From positions 1-64,000 of the forward strand of contig CADCSX010000003.1 of NCBI GenBank assembly GCA_902805475.1: DNA of 64,000 nucleotides, given 5' to 3'. Positions within the stretch are counted from its first letter, which is position 1; every line of letters begins with the position of its first letter. The translations under genes and the position numbers were made by a program. The notes below the pieces were generated by a model. It did not search any database. It was not told the origin of the DNA and worked only from the letters and a program-made list of their open reading frames with translations. Positions 10,111-22,770 of this stretch are shown in pieces. The DNA comes from Entonaema liquescens (lineage: Eukaryota; Ascomycota; Sordariomycetes; Xylariales; Xylariaceae).

Positions 10111-11469
10111 CTCGTTCGATAAAAATAATTTCATCGTTAATAAATTTTATCGCGCTTAGTTTTTTACTTTCTTCGAAAGCTAAAATATTAAAAACTGTTT
10201 CGAAATTTTTTATAATAATTTACATTTTTTTTTATTTCGATAAATTTAAATATAAATTATTTAACCGAATTTATATTAAAATATTTATTTTTAAATATAT
10301 AATTATTAAAAATATTTTAATTTATATTTTTTTTTATTAAAAATTAAACGTGATTTATAAATTTTTTTTATAAATAAAAAACGCATTGATATTTTTATAT
10401 AAACGTTAAATTTTATTTAATTTTAATTTTTTTTCGTTATTTAATTTATTATAAATATTTTTAATATTTATTTAAAAAATAATTATTAATTAAATAATTA
10501 TTTATATAACGTTAAATTTATATTTTTCACGTTATAATTAATAAATATTATTAAATATATAATATAAAAATTAACGTTATAAAAAAAATTTTTTTTTATT
10601 AAATTATATTTTTATTTAAAAAATATTATATAATTAAATATTAATAAATAATATAAAATTTTTATTATAATTATTATATAAAATATTTTTTTATAAATAT
10701 TAAATAAATTAATATAAATAATTATTTATTTATTAATTAAAATATTATTTATATAATATTTCCGTTATATATAATTTTATTTAATTTAACATTTAATATA
10801 ATTTTAAAATAATTAAATAAATACATTATATAAAAAATTAAAATTATTTTTTAAATATTTTTATTTTATTTTTATATTTAATTATTAAAATCATATTAAA
10901 TATTAATATTAAAATAAAAATTACCAATAATATTTTCGAATATAAAAACATATATATTTTTATACGTTAATAAATATTTTATGTTTTTTTTTAATATTAA
11001 AACGCGTTTATTTTTATTTAATTTACGAATTTCGTTTTTAATTATTAAATTTAAAATAAAAACGACGTTAAAAATGGTTTATTATATTTAATTAAAATTA
11101 ATAATAAAAATAAAAATAATCATTTTTTAAACGTTATTTTATTATAAATTTTTTATAAAAATAAATTTTATAATTTTTTTTATTAATATATAAATTATAT
11201 TTAATAAATAATTAATTATATAATTTAAACTTTAAATATTTTTAATTAAAAAAATATAATTATAATTATAATAATAAATTTTTTAATTTTATAATATAAA
11301 ATAATTTATTTTAAAACGTAATTTAAAAAAGTTTTAATTTTTACAATTAAATTAATTTTTTAATTTATTACGATTATTATTTAATTAAAATTTATATTTT
11401 TTTTAATAATTATATATTTAATTTATTTTAATATAATTTTATTAATATAATATATATTATATATTAAAT

Positions 11470-12012
11470 AATTATAATAAAACGGTTACGCGTAACCGTT
11501 AAAATTATTACGATTATTTTTTTTTACGGAAAATTTATTACGTAATCGACGTTGTAATTAAAGTTATAATTAAAATTATAATTAAAGTTTTAATTAAAAT
11601 AATTAAAATTATAAATAAAATTATAATTAAAATCGTAATTAAAATCGTAATTAAAGTTATAATTAAAATTATAATCGAAAATAATCGAAATTATAATTAA
11701 AATTATAATCGAAATAATCGTAATCGTAATTAAAATCGTAATTAAAATTATAATTAAAAATGTAATTAATTTTATAATTAAAGTAATTAAAAATAATTAA
11801 CGTTATAATTAAAATTATAATCGAAATTATAATCGAAATTATAATTTAATTTATAAAAAACAAAAATTACGGATTTTTTATCGTGTTAAATTTTTTATTA
11901 ATGTTTATTAATTATTTATATAATATTTATTAATTATTTTATTAATTACTTTATTAATTTTTTATAATAATTTTTATTTTAAATAATATAAAATTTTATA
12001 ATTTCGTTATAA
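11470..12012. repeat. Left arm of a long inverted repeat
   Basis: This arm carries a degenerate minisatellite of 'ataattaaaat' and 'cgtaattaaaat' type units (about 11545-11850), followed by a segment ending 'ataatttcgttata'. The reverse complement of 20896-21533 shows the same order: a CG-containing palindromic start next to 'ttattacgtaat', the minisatellite, then 'attttttataataattttt' and 'taatttcgttata'. Differences are mostly C/T and G/A. Confidence 0.7.
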
Positions 12013-12369
12013 ATTAAAAAAAAATATTTTATCGTAATTTAAAAATTAATTTAATGTTTATTTATAATATATAATTAATGAAATTTTAATTTAAAATATT
12101 TATAAATAATTAAAAATTTTATTATAAAAAATAAAATATAAATTATTAATAAATAACATTAATTCGATAATAAAAAACGTATTAAATTAATAATAATTAT
12201 ATTATTTTATATAAAAACGTTATATTAATAAAAATTATATAAATATTTTATATATTTTTATATAAAATTATTAATATATTATTATATTTTTAATATTTAC
12301 CTCGTTAATTTTAATATTTTTTTAATTTATTATTAATTTTAAATAATTTTATTAATTTTAATTTTATTA

Positions 12370-12537
12370 TGGGGATGTGGTTGTTTGCGGGCTTTATAAA
12401 AAAAACTTTATATATATTTTAAAGTTAATTTAATATTACGTTAATATGTAAGTTATTATATTATTATAAAAATTTTTATAATTTATATTATATAATTTAA
12501 TTTTATAATTAATTAATATAATTATTAAATTTTTTTA
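12370..12537 (+). repeat. 5' LTR of the Copia element
   Basis: 168 bp, beginning TGGGGATGTGGTTG. It keeps G but has lost most C relative to the 3' LTR (for example ggcttta against aacccca at the aligned position), so mutation here was mainly C to T on the plus strand. Confidence 0.9.
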
Positions 12538-14207
12538 TGGTAATATTTTTATGTTGATTATAAGAAGATAAGTTAAATTGTAGTAATATTATTAATTTAA
12601 AATTAAAAGTAGAAGATTTTGTACGTTAAATAAAAGTGTGTAAATTTTGGTAATTAAATTTTAGAAATATAAGATTTATGAAAATAAAGTAAAAATAGTT
12701 AATTTAATGAGTTTATTCGATTAATATATGATTGATAATTAAAGAATAATAATATAAAAATTGTAAAAAGTAAATGACGAGTAAAAAATAACGATAAATT
12801 ATTTTATTTAAAAAATAATTAAAATAAAAATAAGTAAAAAAAAGTAAATAAATTTAACGTAAAGTTTAAAAAATCGAATAAATGTATTAAAAGTTACGAT
12901 GACATAAATTTTAATTATTGTAAAATTAATTGTAAAACGTTTAAAAAATAAAAAACGTACGGTAAATGTTTAAAAAATTAATTTAATGTTAATGTTTATT
13001 TAAATTTTTAATAATAAATTAATTTTAAACGTATAATTAAAATAATTCTTGGAAATTTTATTAAATATAATTGTTTTAAATTTACTTTAATTTTTCGGTT
13101 TATAAAAAATTTAAAAATTAATGTTTAAAAACGAAATTTAATTAATAATTAAAAAAAAAATAATTTTAATAATAAACGAAAAAAACATTTTAAAAAACTA
13201 AAAAATAAAATATTTAAAATTACTTTTAACAAATAATTAATAAATAATAAATTTAATAACAAATTATTAAATTCATTAAATTCAAATTTGTTAAATTTAA
13301 AATTATTAAATTTATTAAAATTAATTAAACTTTTAAAACGTATGAAACGTACGAAATTAAAATTATTATTAAAATTATCAAAATTATTAAATTTATTAAA
13401 TTTGTTAAATTTATTAAATAATAACTTAAAATTAAATAATAATTTAAATATTTTTTATAACCGAAAAAAATAAAAAAAAAATTTAAAATAATTAAAAAAT
13501 TAAAAATAAAAAAAGTATTATCGAAATTAATTAATTGCGATATTAAATTAAAATAAAAATGTTTTAATTTTTTAATTAATAAAAACAATTATTTGAAAAA
13601 TTAAAAAAATTAATAAGTATATAAAAAAACAATTATGTTAATGTTTAAAAAAATTGGATATATTAAAAAAATAAAATTTATAAATATAAATGAGTTAAAA
13701 ATGGTTAAAACCATCATGAAAATGTGTTGTTATAACTTGTTAAATTTAATTACCGGTATGCGAAAAAATACGAAAATATTACGAATGTTTAATTACATGT
13801 ATGTTTTAATAAATAAAATTTGTTAAAAAAAACTTTAAAATAAATTTTTAAATAAGAAATATAATGGTAAAGATTTTATTTAATATAATTTTAAATGGTA
13901 GTAAATTATATAAATTATATAAAAATTAAAAATAAAATTTAATAATAAATAATAAATTATTATATTTTTAATTAATTATAACGAGAAAATTAAAAATTAA
14001 GTAAAAATTACGTAAAAAATTATCCGATTTTACAAGTAAATTTTTACGAAAATTATTAATAATTTTATTAACAAATTCCGGTATAAAAAATCCAATTAAA
14101 AAATTAGTAATTCAGTTTATAATATTTGTAAAAATACGAAAAGTAAATTTATAAAACCGAAACATTTAAAAAATAAATTAAATTAAAATAAAAAGAAAAA
14201 TTTATTA

Positions 14208-17095
14208 TATTTTAAATACGGCGAATACGGTTATTATAAAAAAGATTATTTAAAAAATAAAAAAATCAAAAGTTAAAATTATAATTATAATTATTAAATA
14301 AATTATATATTATAATTGTTAATAAAATTAAAATTATAATTATTAAATAAATTATATATTATAATTGTTAATAAAATTAAATTAATACGTAAATATAAAT
14401 AATAATATTTTTATAATAATAATAAATAAAGAAATTATAATAATAATTATTAAATTATATAATAAAAAACGTTTTTAATAAAACTTAAATTATAAATTTT
14501 AAATTTTAAAAAATTTTAAATTAAAGCTTTTTTACGCGTTTAAAAGTATTATTAAAATAAATTATCATTATATTACACGCACCGGAAAGATTTTTTTAGA
14601 TATAAACGCGAACGTATATATTATAAACATTAAAAATAATTTCGAAAAAAACACGGTAATTAATATTTTAAGTAAAAATTATGTTATAAATATTGGAAAC
14701 AAATTTATATTAATAATAAAAATGGGGATAATGAAATATTTATTACAAAAATTAAATGAAAACGTTACGATGGTAACGTTAAAGTATATTTTTTTAATTT
14801 AAATTTTCTTTATTAAAATTTTTTTAAAAAAGTTTTTATATTAAGTAAATAATTAAATGGATAATTGTTATATATATAACGTTAATAAAATAGTTTTTAT
14901 AATTATAAATGTTTATAAACGAAAATTTTATTTATAATAACATAATAAATTAAAACCAAAATTTACATTATTTTAACAATAAAAATATATATTAAAAAAA
15001 AACATAAATATCAATAATCAAAATTATTTAAAAATATTAAACGCATTTAAAACGTTATTAAAACTTATTAATAAAATAAAAAATAAATTAATTTTATAAC
15101 ATTAAAAATTATATTACTTTAATATAAATAAATTAAAATAAATTATTAACAAATTTATAAATATAAACGTCAATAAAAAAATAATCGAAAATTTATTTTA
15201 TTTTATTTACAATTAAGTAAAAATTATAAAAATACCTTTAAAAAAATCTTAAAAATAAATTTTATATTTAAGAAAAGTAACATAATATAATTTAAAAATA
15301 TTATAACCCGCTTTAATTAAAAAAAATAAATATTTTATAATAATTATAAATAATGAAAATTTATAACAATAATTTACGACATATAAAATCAAAAACGAAG
15401 TAATTATAATTTTAACAAAATATTTAATTTAATTATATAAAATATTTTAAACTTTATTTAATTAAAACAATGGTTTATAAAAACAAATTAAAATTTTACA
15501 AATTAACAACGAATAAAAATTTAAAATAAATTAATTAAAAACTTTTTACCGTGATAAAAATATTAATTTAATATAATTATTACTTTATAATTAATATTAA
15601 AACGGCATGGTAAAAAAAAATATATATTTTTTATAAAATAAAATACACGTTATATACATTAAAATAAAAATATTTATTTATTTTTAAAATTATATACTTG
15701 GAGTAATAACTTACGTTTTAAACAAGATAAACGTATTAATAAAAAAAACATTACGTTTATAAAAAATTATAAAATAAATTTAAAACTTAAAAAAAATTAT
15801 AAATTTAATAATACTTATTTTTAAATATTTAAAAATTATTATATAACTTATATTAATTCGAATTATCGAATTATAATAGTTAAGAAATTAAATGTTAAAA
15901 ACATTAAAGCTATTTTCTTAAAATATGCCGGGTAATACAATTTTATAATATGTTTAATTAAAAAAAAAAAATTTTTTATAATATTATACATCATTTTTCA
16001 CGAGTATATTAAAAATGATAATATAATCTTAAACCCGAAAAACGTTATAAAATCATTATTAAATTATATATAAAAACGTTTTCGATATAAAAAAATTATA
16101 AAAACGCCGAAAATAAACGTAAAAAACAAAAATAATAATATTATTAACAAAAATGTAACAAATGACGAATTAAGTTAAATTAAACGTAAACGCGGGAAAC
16201 TTAAAAAATTTATACTTAAATTATATGTTTGCGAAATATTAAACGAAATAAATAACTTTTTTATAATAACCTTTAATTAAAAAAACATATTAAATAATAA
16301 CGATATAAAAATCGTTATTTATTTTAATACGCAAATTACAAATAATTTATTATAAAATTTAAAATTAACGTAAATAAATAATTTAAATTAAAAATATTTA
16401 ACTTACTTTATATATATAAATAAATTATTTTAAATTAACGTAAATAAACTTATGTTAAAAAAAACGATGGTAAAAAATGAGTGGGAATAATAATTTAAAG
16501 TCATTTTTATAAAAATACGAAAAACTTTTAAATAAAATATATTTAAATTTATTTAATTAAAAAAAATTTTTTACGGTTATTAAATAAATTTTAAACAAAT
16601 ATTAAAAAAAAAATTCTTATTAATAAAATTCTTAAATAAATTTAAAATATATATTTACACTCGAAAATTTATGTAATGAAAAAATATTAATTATAATAAA
16701 ACGACGGTTATAACGGTTAAAACCGTTTTATAACATATTTTAATAACGTTAATCGTTAATTTAAAATTTTATATATTATAAATTGATTTTATAATTACTT
16801 ATTTTAACGGAAATCTACGAGAAAATATCTTTATATTTTTTTTTTATTATTAAAAAAATATTTTAATAAATATTTAAAAAAAAAAAAATTATATAAATAT
16901 TTTAAAAAAGTAATTATTCAATTAATAAACTTATTATATGGATTAAAATAATCCGGAATTACATGGTAAAAAAAAATATATTATATATTTAAAAAATTAA
17001 AATATAAATTATTTACGATTAATAATATTATTTATATAAACGACGAAATAAAAAATTTAATAATTTCTTATATTAATAACTTCATTATATTCGGT
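14208..17095 (+). pseudogene. gag-pol relic of the Copia element
   Basis: Three motif relics lie in the expected order. At 14208-14255 the reading YFKYGEYGYYKKDY has the spacing of a CCHC knuckle, with each Cys and the His position now Tyr. At 14596-14628 LDINANVY has the shape of a retroviral-type protease site, with the DTG/DSG triad altered. At 16931-16969 the frame reads LLYGLK-stop-SGITW, the conserved Copia RT block with CAA changed to TAA; in the same frame at 17066-17095, YINN stands at the YVDD position, followed by FIIFG. All changes fit G-to-A or C-to-T. Integrase and RNase H should flank RT but were not identified. Confidence 0.85.
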
Positions 17096-18097
17096 TTAAA
17101 CTTTAAATAATTAAAAAACTTAACCCGGTAATTTTACGAAAACATATTTATTATAAATTTTAAAAATATTAATTAATATTTTAAAATATAAATTATATAA
17201 TCGTTATTTATTGGAAATATATGCTTTAATTAATAATAATATATTAAAAAAGTTTTATAATTTACAACATTTAATAAAAGTAAATTAATTTTAACCTTAT
17301 TTAATTTAAAAAAGTAAAAAAATCTATTATTAAAAAACTTTAACGAATAATAAATTAATGTTATTAAAATATTTAAATACATTTTATTTATTAATAAAAT
17401 TAATTTCTTTACGTACGTTATAAAACTTAATATTAATTTTGTAATATTTATATAAACTCATTTTATAAATAATTTTTTCTTTAAATATTTTATAAAAATT
17501 AAAAAAATAATAAAATATTTAAAAAACTTAATAAAAAAATATATATAATATTAAACATTTAACAAAAACCATTTACATTATATTTATAATAAATTAAAAT
17601 TATACAACGTAATTAATAATAATTACGTTTTAAATTTAATTATTAATAAATTTATAATTAAATATATATTTTTTTTAATTAACGCGTTTATATTATAATT
17701 ATTTAAATTATAATTAATTATTATAAAAAGTTTAAAAAAAGTCGAATATATTATATTAACTTCGGCAATAATAAATACAACGTAAATATATAATTTCTCA
17801 AAAAAATTAAAATTTATACTTTTAAAATCAATTATACTATTATATAATAACATTATAATAATTACATAAATAAAAAAAACGGTAATAAATTGTTAAAAAA
17901 AGTATATAAAAAAAAATTATTATTATATAAAGTAAAAAATTAAAAACGGTTACATTATAATAAAAAAAATTAATAATAAAAAAAATTTAATAAATAATTT
18001 TATAAAATTATTAAATAAAAAAAAATATCATAAATTTATACAATTATTAAAAATAAAAAATTAAAAATAACTTTACAATTTTAACCAAAAAAACGTA

Positions 18098-18265
18098 TAA
18101 AAATATAATTACTTATAAACCCCACAAAAAAAACTTTACATATACTTTAAAATTAATTTAATTTTATATTAATATATAAGCCACCATATTATTATAAAAA
18201 TCCCCACAACTTATATTACATAATTTAATTTTATAACTAATTAATATAATTATCGGATTTTTTCA
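18098..18265 (+). repeat. 3' LTR of the Copia element
   Basis: 168 bp, aligned end to end with the 5' LTR. It retains runs of C (aaccccac, tccccacaac) but has lost most G, the opposite bias to the 5' LTR. An A-rich stretch (ccaaaaaaacg) just upstream is a candidate polypurine-tract relic. Confidence 0.9.
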
Positions 18266-18659
18266 TTTATTAATTTTAATTTTATTAATTTTAATTAATT
18301 GATTAATTGAAAAATTATTTAATTAAAAAAAACCTTACGTTTTTAATTTAAAATGCGCGTATACGACCGTATAATTAATTAATTAAATTGATAATTTTAA
18401 AAAATTAAAATTATAAAAGTTTAAAAAATAAAATTAACTAAAAATTATAAATTATTATTAATAAATTTATATGCAAAAAAAGGTATTTTTTAATATAAAA
18501 TAATTATGGTTATTATTAAATTAATACGTTTTTTATTACTAAATTAATGTTATTTTTATTAATATTTTTATTATTTTAAATTATGTTTAAATAAAAATAT
18601 TTATTTATTTATTTATTTTTATTTTATTATATTTATATAATTATATTATTTTTTATAAT

Positions 18660-19400
18660 AAAATATTATTAATATTTTTATTAAATAATTATATTTAATT
18701 AAAAATTATATTTATATTAAAGAAAATTTATTTTTTTTTTTTTTACGTTATATTTATAATTTATTATTTTATAATTATTTTTATTTATAAATAAAATTAA
18801 TATTATTAATTAATTTTATAATTGTTTTTAATTATAAATTATTTTTTTTCGGTTAAATTATAAAATTTAAATATTATATTATAAATTTTTAATTAAGTTA
18901 TTATTAATTAAAAACTTTTTAAAATAATATTTTTATTAATAATATTATAAATTTTATTAAATATATTTTTATATATATTTTTTTAAATTATTAATTTTTT
19001 TTAATTTAATAATATTTAAAATATTAATGTTTTAAAATATATTTTTAACTTTTTTAAAATAAAGTTTTTTAACATTTATATAATAAATAAAATTATAATT
19101 TAAAATGTAAATTATAATTAAAATAATAATGTTTTATTTAATAATTTAAAAATTTATTATTTTTTTAAATATTTAAATTTTAATGTAATTTATTATTTAA
19201 ATAATTTCATAATATTATATTTAAACTTTTATAAAAAAAAATTTATTTATTAATATATTAATTTTACGTAATTATTTTACCGGTAATTTAATTTTTCATT
19301 AAAAAATTAAAAAATTTATAATAATTACAAAATTCGAATTTATTTTTTTTCGAAAAAAAATATTAAACGTTAAATTATCATATTAAACTACTTTTAAATA
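18660..19400 (-). repeat. Dispersed repeat, inverted match to 34.64-35.38 kb
   Basis: The reverse complement of 34640-35375 matches this segment nearly base for base, for example around 'cggttaaa', 'taataatattataaattttatta' and 'ttaacttttttaaaataaag'. On the minus strand its downstream side runs into an A/T-rich simple tail (aataaaataaaaataaataaa, 18600-18630). A tail of that kind on one strand is typical of non-LTR (LINE-like) retrotransposons, but no reverse-transcriptase motif was recognised, so the class is a guess. Confidence 0.65.
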
Positions 19401-20895
19401 AAAATATATATTATTAATAATTTTTTTTTTATAAATATAAAAATTTTAAATAAATATAATTAATACGTAATATTTTTTTAATAAAATTAAAAAAATAATT
19501 AATTTATTTTTATTTTATTATTTAAATAAATATATTATTTTTATTTATAATTATTTTATTAATATTTTAATTTTATAATATATATAATATTTTAATAAAA
19601 ATACTTATTATTATTATAAAAACAAAAATTTATAATATATTATAATTATAAAAAATTTATTATTTAAATATTTATTTTATTAATAACATAAATAATTAAA
19701 ATAATTAATATAAATTTTTACATATTTATTTTAAATTAAAATTAATTAAAATAACATTTTAAAATTTTCAATTTTATTTATTTTTACTTTATTTTACATT
19801 AAATATTTAAAAATCTGATGTTCGTACATTAATAAATACGAAATTAATAAATATTTTTTTTTTTAATTTAAACATTTTTTCTTTTATTTTTAATAAATTA
19901 CTTTATAATTTTTTTATCAAATCGAATATTTTCGTAAAATAAAAAAAATAAAAAATGATTTTAAAAAAATAAATATATATAATATAAAAATTAATTTTTA
20001 AATATTTTTAAATTAAATTAAAACCCGTAAAATTAATAATAAAATAACATTAAAAAATTACATTATAATATTAAATAAATTTTAATAAATAAATGATATA
20101 TATAAATAAATTATAAACGTTATAATTTTTAAAAATATTCGAGTTTAAATATTTTAATATATAATAAATAATTAAATTATTATTTTATTATTTATAATAA
20201 TATAAAATAAAAAAGTTAATATTAAAAATTATAATAAAATTAATTTTATAAAATTATAATAATTATTTTTTTTTTAAAAAAAAGTTTTTAAATTTTTTAA
20301 ATAAAAAATAAAATTTCCATAATTTTAAAATTATTTTTATAAAAACGTATAATTTCTTTTATTTTATTGAAATTTTTCCGGTTTTTAATATAACGTTTTT
20401 TAATTAAACTCGGTTTTAACGCGCCGCGTTTTTTTTATATTTTTTTAAAATATAATTAAAAATTTTTTTTATTAATTTTTACATAAAATTTATTGATTTT
20501 TTTAAAAATAAATCATTATAAATAAATTTTTTTCAAATTAAAATTTTATTTTTTAAACGTTAAAATATTATTTTTCGAAAATTATATTATTTAATAAATT
20601 TTTTTAAAATTTAATTTTAATTTATTTTATATTTAGTTTTTTAATAAATATTAAAAAATTTATTAAAATAATTATAAAAATTTCCATTATATTAATATAT
20701 TTAAATATTTAAATTTTATATATTAAAATAATAATTTTTTAAAATTTTAAATTATTATATTTAAAATTAAATAATGGTTTTACGTATATATTTCGATATT
20801 ATTAAAATTATTTATTATATAAACATTTTATTTAAATAATTTATTTTAATTTATATTATTAATATTATATTTATATAATAATTTAATTAAATAAC

Positions 20896-21533
20896 TTATA
20901 ACGAAATTATGAAATTTTATATTATTATAAATAAAAATTATTATAAAAAATTAATAAAATAAATAATAAAATAATTAATAAAATAATTAATAAAATATTT
21001 AACATAATAAAAAATTTATAATTTTTATTTTTTATAATTTTAATTATAATTTTAATTATAACGTTAATTATTTTCGATTATTTTTTTTAATTATAATTTT
21101 ATTTAAAATTTTTATTATTTTTAATTATAATTTTAATTACGATTTTAATTATTTTTAATTATAATTTTAATTATAATTTTATTTAAAATTTCGATTATTT
21201 TCGATTATAATTTTAATTATAACGGTAATTATTTTCGATTATTTTAATTACGAAATTAATTACATTTTTAATTATAATTTTAATTATAACGGTAATTATT
21301 TTCGATTATTTTAATTACGAAATTAATTACATTTTTAATTACAATTTTAATTACGATTTTAATTATAATTTTAATTATTTTAATTACGATTTTAATTATA
21401 ATTTTAATTATAATTTTAATTACATTTAATTATTTTAATTATAACGTTAATTACGTAATAAAACTTTCGTAAAAAAATAATTATTATAATTTTAATAATT
21501 ACACGTAATTATTTTATTATAATTATAAAATTT
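20896..21533. repeat. Right arm of the long inverted repeat
   Basis: Inverted partner of 11470-12012. Read on the minus strand, it starts beside a CG palindrome and 'ttattacgtaat', then runs through a longer version of the same 'attataattaaaat' minisatellite and ends with 'ataatttcgttata'. The minisatellite here has more units than the left arm, which explains its greater length. Confidence 0.7.
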
Positions 21534-21618
21534 AAAATAACTTAATTTAAAATTAAATTAAAAAAATAATAAATATAATAATAATAATTTTATATATAAT
21601 ATAATGTATTTTTTAAAA

Positions 21619-22151
21619 TAACATTAATTCGGTAATAAAAAACGTATTAATTCGGTAATAAAAAACGTATTAATTCGGTAATAAAAAACGTATTAATTCG
21701 GTAATAATTATAATTATTTTATATTAATAAATATTTTTTCCGCATATAAATTTATTAATAATAATTTATAATTTTTAATTTATTTTATTTTTCGAATTTT
21801 TATAATTTTAATTTTTTAAAATTGCTAATTTAATTAATTAATTATACAATTATATACGCGTATTTTAAATTAAAAACACGAGGTTTTTTTTAATTAAATA
21901 AGTTTTTAATTAATTAATTAATTAATTAATTGGAATTAATAAAATTAAAATTAATAAAATTATTTAAAATTAATAATAAATTAAGAAATATTAAAATTAA
22001 CGAAGTAAATATTGAAAATACGGTGGTACATTAATAATTTTATATAAATATATATATAATATTTATGCGATTTTCGTTAATATAACGTTTTTATATAAAA
22101 TAATATAATTATTATTAATTTAATACGTTTTTTATTACCGAATTAATGTTA
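21619..22151. mobile_element. Short TIR element, second copy (uninterrupted, inverted)
   Basis: 533 bp bounded by TAACATTAATTCGGTAAT in inverted orientation at both ends. Its reverse complement aligns with 12154-12369 plus 18266-18552. The left terminus has expanded into a 23-bp tandem array. The interior includes a 'gtatgcg/cgcgtatt' region and 'aattaattaattaatt' runs shared with the other copy. No coding potential is seen. Confidence 0.8.
21624..21712. repeat. 23-bp tandem repeat made from the element's own terminus
   Basis: Almost four direct copies of a 23-bp unit (ttaattcggtaataaaaaa plus cgta) start at 21624, 21647, 21670 and 21693. The unit is the terminal inverted-repeat sequence itself. 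The copies look identical and keep their CG dinucleotides, so the expansion may be younger than most of the RIP around it. Confidence 0.9.
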
Positions 22152-22770
22152 TTTATTTTTTATATTATTATTTTATAATTTAAATAAAATCTTTTTTAAT
22201 TTATTTTTATATTTTATTTTAAAAAATTTTAAAAAATCATTATTTATAAATGAAATTAAAAAATTTAATTTTTAATATTTTTTTTAATTAAATTTAAAAT
22301 ATATATTTATTATATTTTTATTAAATAATTAATTTTAATTTTTTATACGTTTTAATATATTTAATTAAACGTAATTATAATAATTAATTATAAAAAAAAT
22401 AATAATATAAATATTAAAAGTTTTATTATTATATAATATAATATAATTATTTAAATTTTTTTTAAAAAAATTATAAATTATTATATATATTATAATAAAT
22501 TATTAAATTAATTTAATTAATAAATTTAATTTATAAATCCGAAATTAAAAATATATTTATAAAAAACGTAAAAAAAAAATTTAAAAAAATTTTATATTTA
22601 CGAATTAAATATTTATAAAAATAATTAAAAAATAATAAATAAATAATAAATTTTTAATTAACATAAATCATATAATACGAAATTATTTACAAGATTATTT
22701 TAATGATTAAATATGAAAAGTAAAAAATTGTTTTAAATTTAAAATAATTTAAAAATTTTTTTAATACCGT

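Larger units (their letters stand above)
12370..18265 (+). mobile_element. RIP-inactivated Ty1/Copia LTR retrotransposon
   Basis: Two direct repeats of exactly 168 bp bound a 5,896-bp unit. Base by base, the LTRs differ almost only by C/T and G/A. The 3' copy preserves a CA end (12537/18265 edges: ttttttta versus ttttttca), and the 5' copy preserves the TG start. 'TGGTAATAT' directly after the 5' LTR is a plausible initiator-tRNA primer site. Inside, in order on the plus strand, are relics of a Gag zinc knuckle, an aspartic protease and reverse transcriptase; that order and the motif types indicate Copia. Every frame carries many stops, so the copy is dead. Clear 5-bp target duplications cannot be defined, because the insertion site is itself a short tandem AT repeat. 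Confidence 0.9.
12154..18552. mobile_element. Short TIR element (about 0.5 kb), split by the Copia insertion
   Basis: Both ends read TAACATTAATTY... inward and continue through a 'taataaaaaacgtattaa' motif in inverted orientation (from 12154 and to 18552). Removing 12370-18265 leaves 503 bases that align along their whole length to the reverse complement of 21619-22151. No coding capacity is seen, so it behaves like a MITE or a non-autonomous DNA transposon. The Copia element sits in its middle, so this element is the older of the two. Confidence 0.8.
10111..22770. repeat. 12.7-kb AT-rich RIP-mutated transposon nest
   Basis: Extremely AT-rich throughout, with stop codons in every frame. Surviving C is found very largely in CpG, and some segments are nearly devoid of C on one strand and others nearly devoid of G, as expected from RIP-type C-to-T change on one strand at a time. 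Three structures can be resolved inside: a Copia-type element at 12370-18265, two copies of a short inverted-repeat element, and a pair of longer inverted blocks (11470-12012 and 20896-21533). The remainder (10.1-11.4 kb, 19.4-20.8 kb, 22.2-22.7 kb) is unassigned transposon debris. None of the short frames inside should be read as genes. Confidence 0.9.

Noticed and set aside
13288..17853. Short open frames in the AT-rich block (Leu/Asn/Lys/Ile-rich)
   Set aside because: They are products of extreme A+T content; codons are nearly all AAA, AAT, TTA and ATT, and they do not follow the Copia motif frames.
21624..21712. CRISPR-like array
   Set aside because: The 23-bp units are contiguous without spacers, in a eukaryotic transposon end.
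10111..22770. Centromere
   Set aside because: AT-rich and RIP-mutated like Neurospora-type centromeres, but only 12.7 kb long and 10 kb from the telomere, and explained by identifiable transposons.
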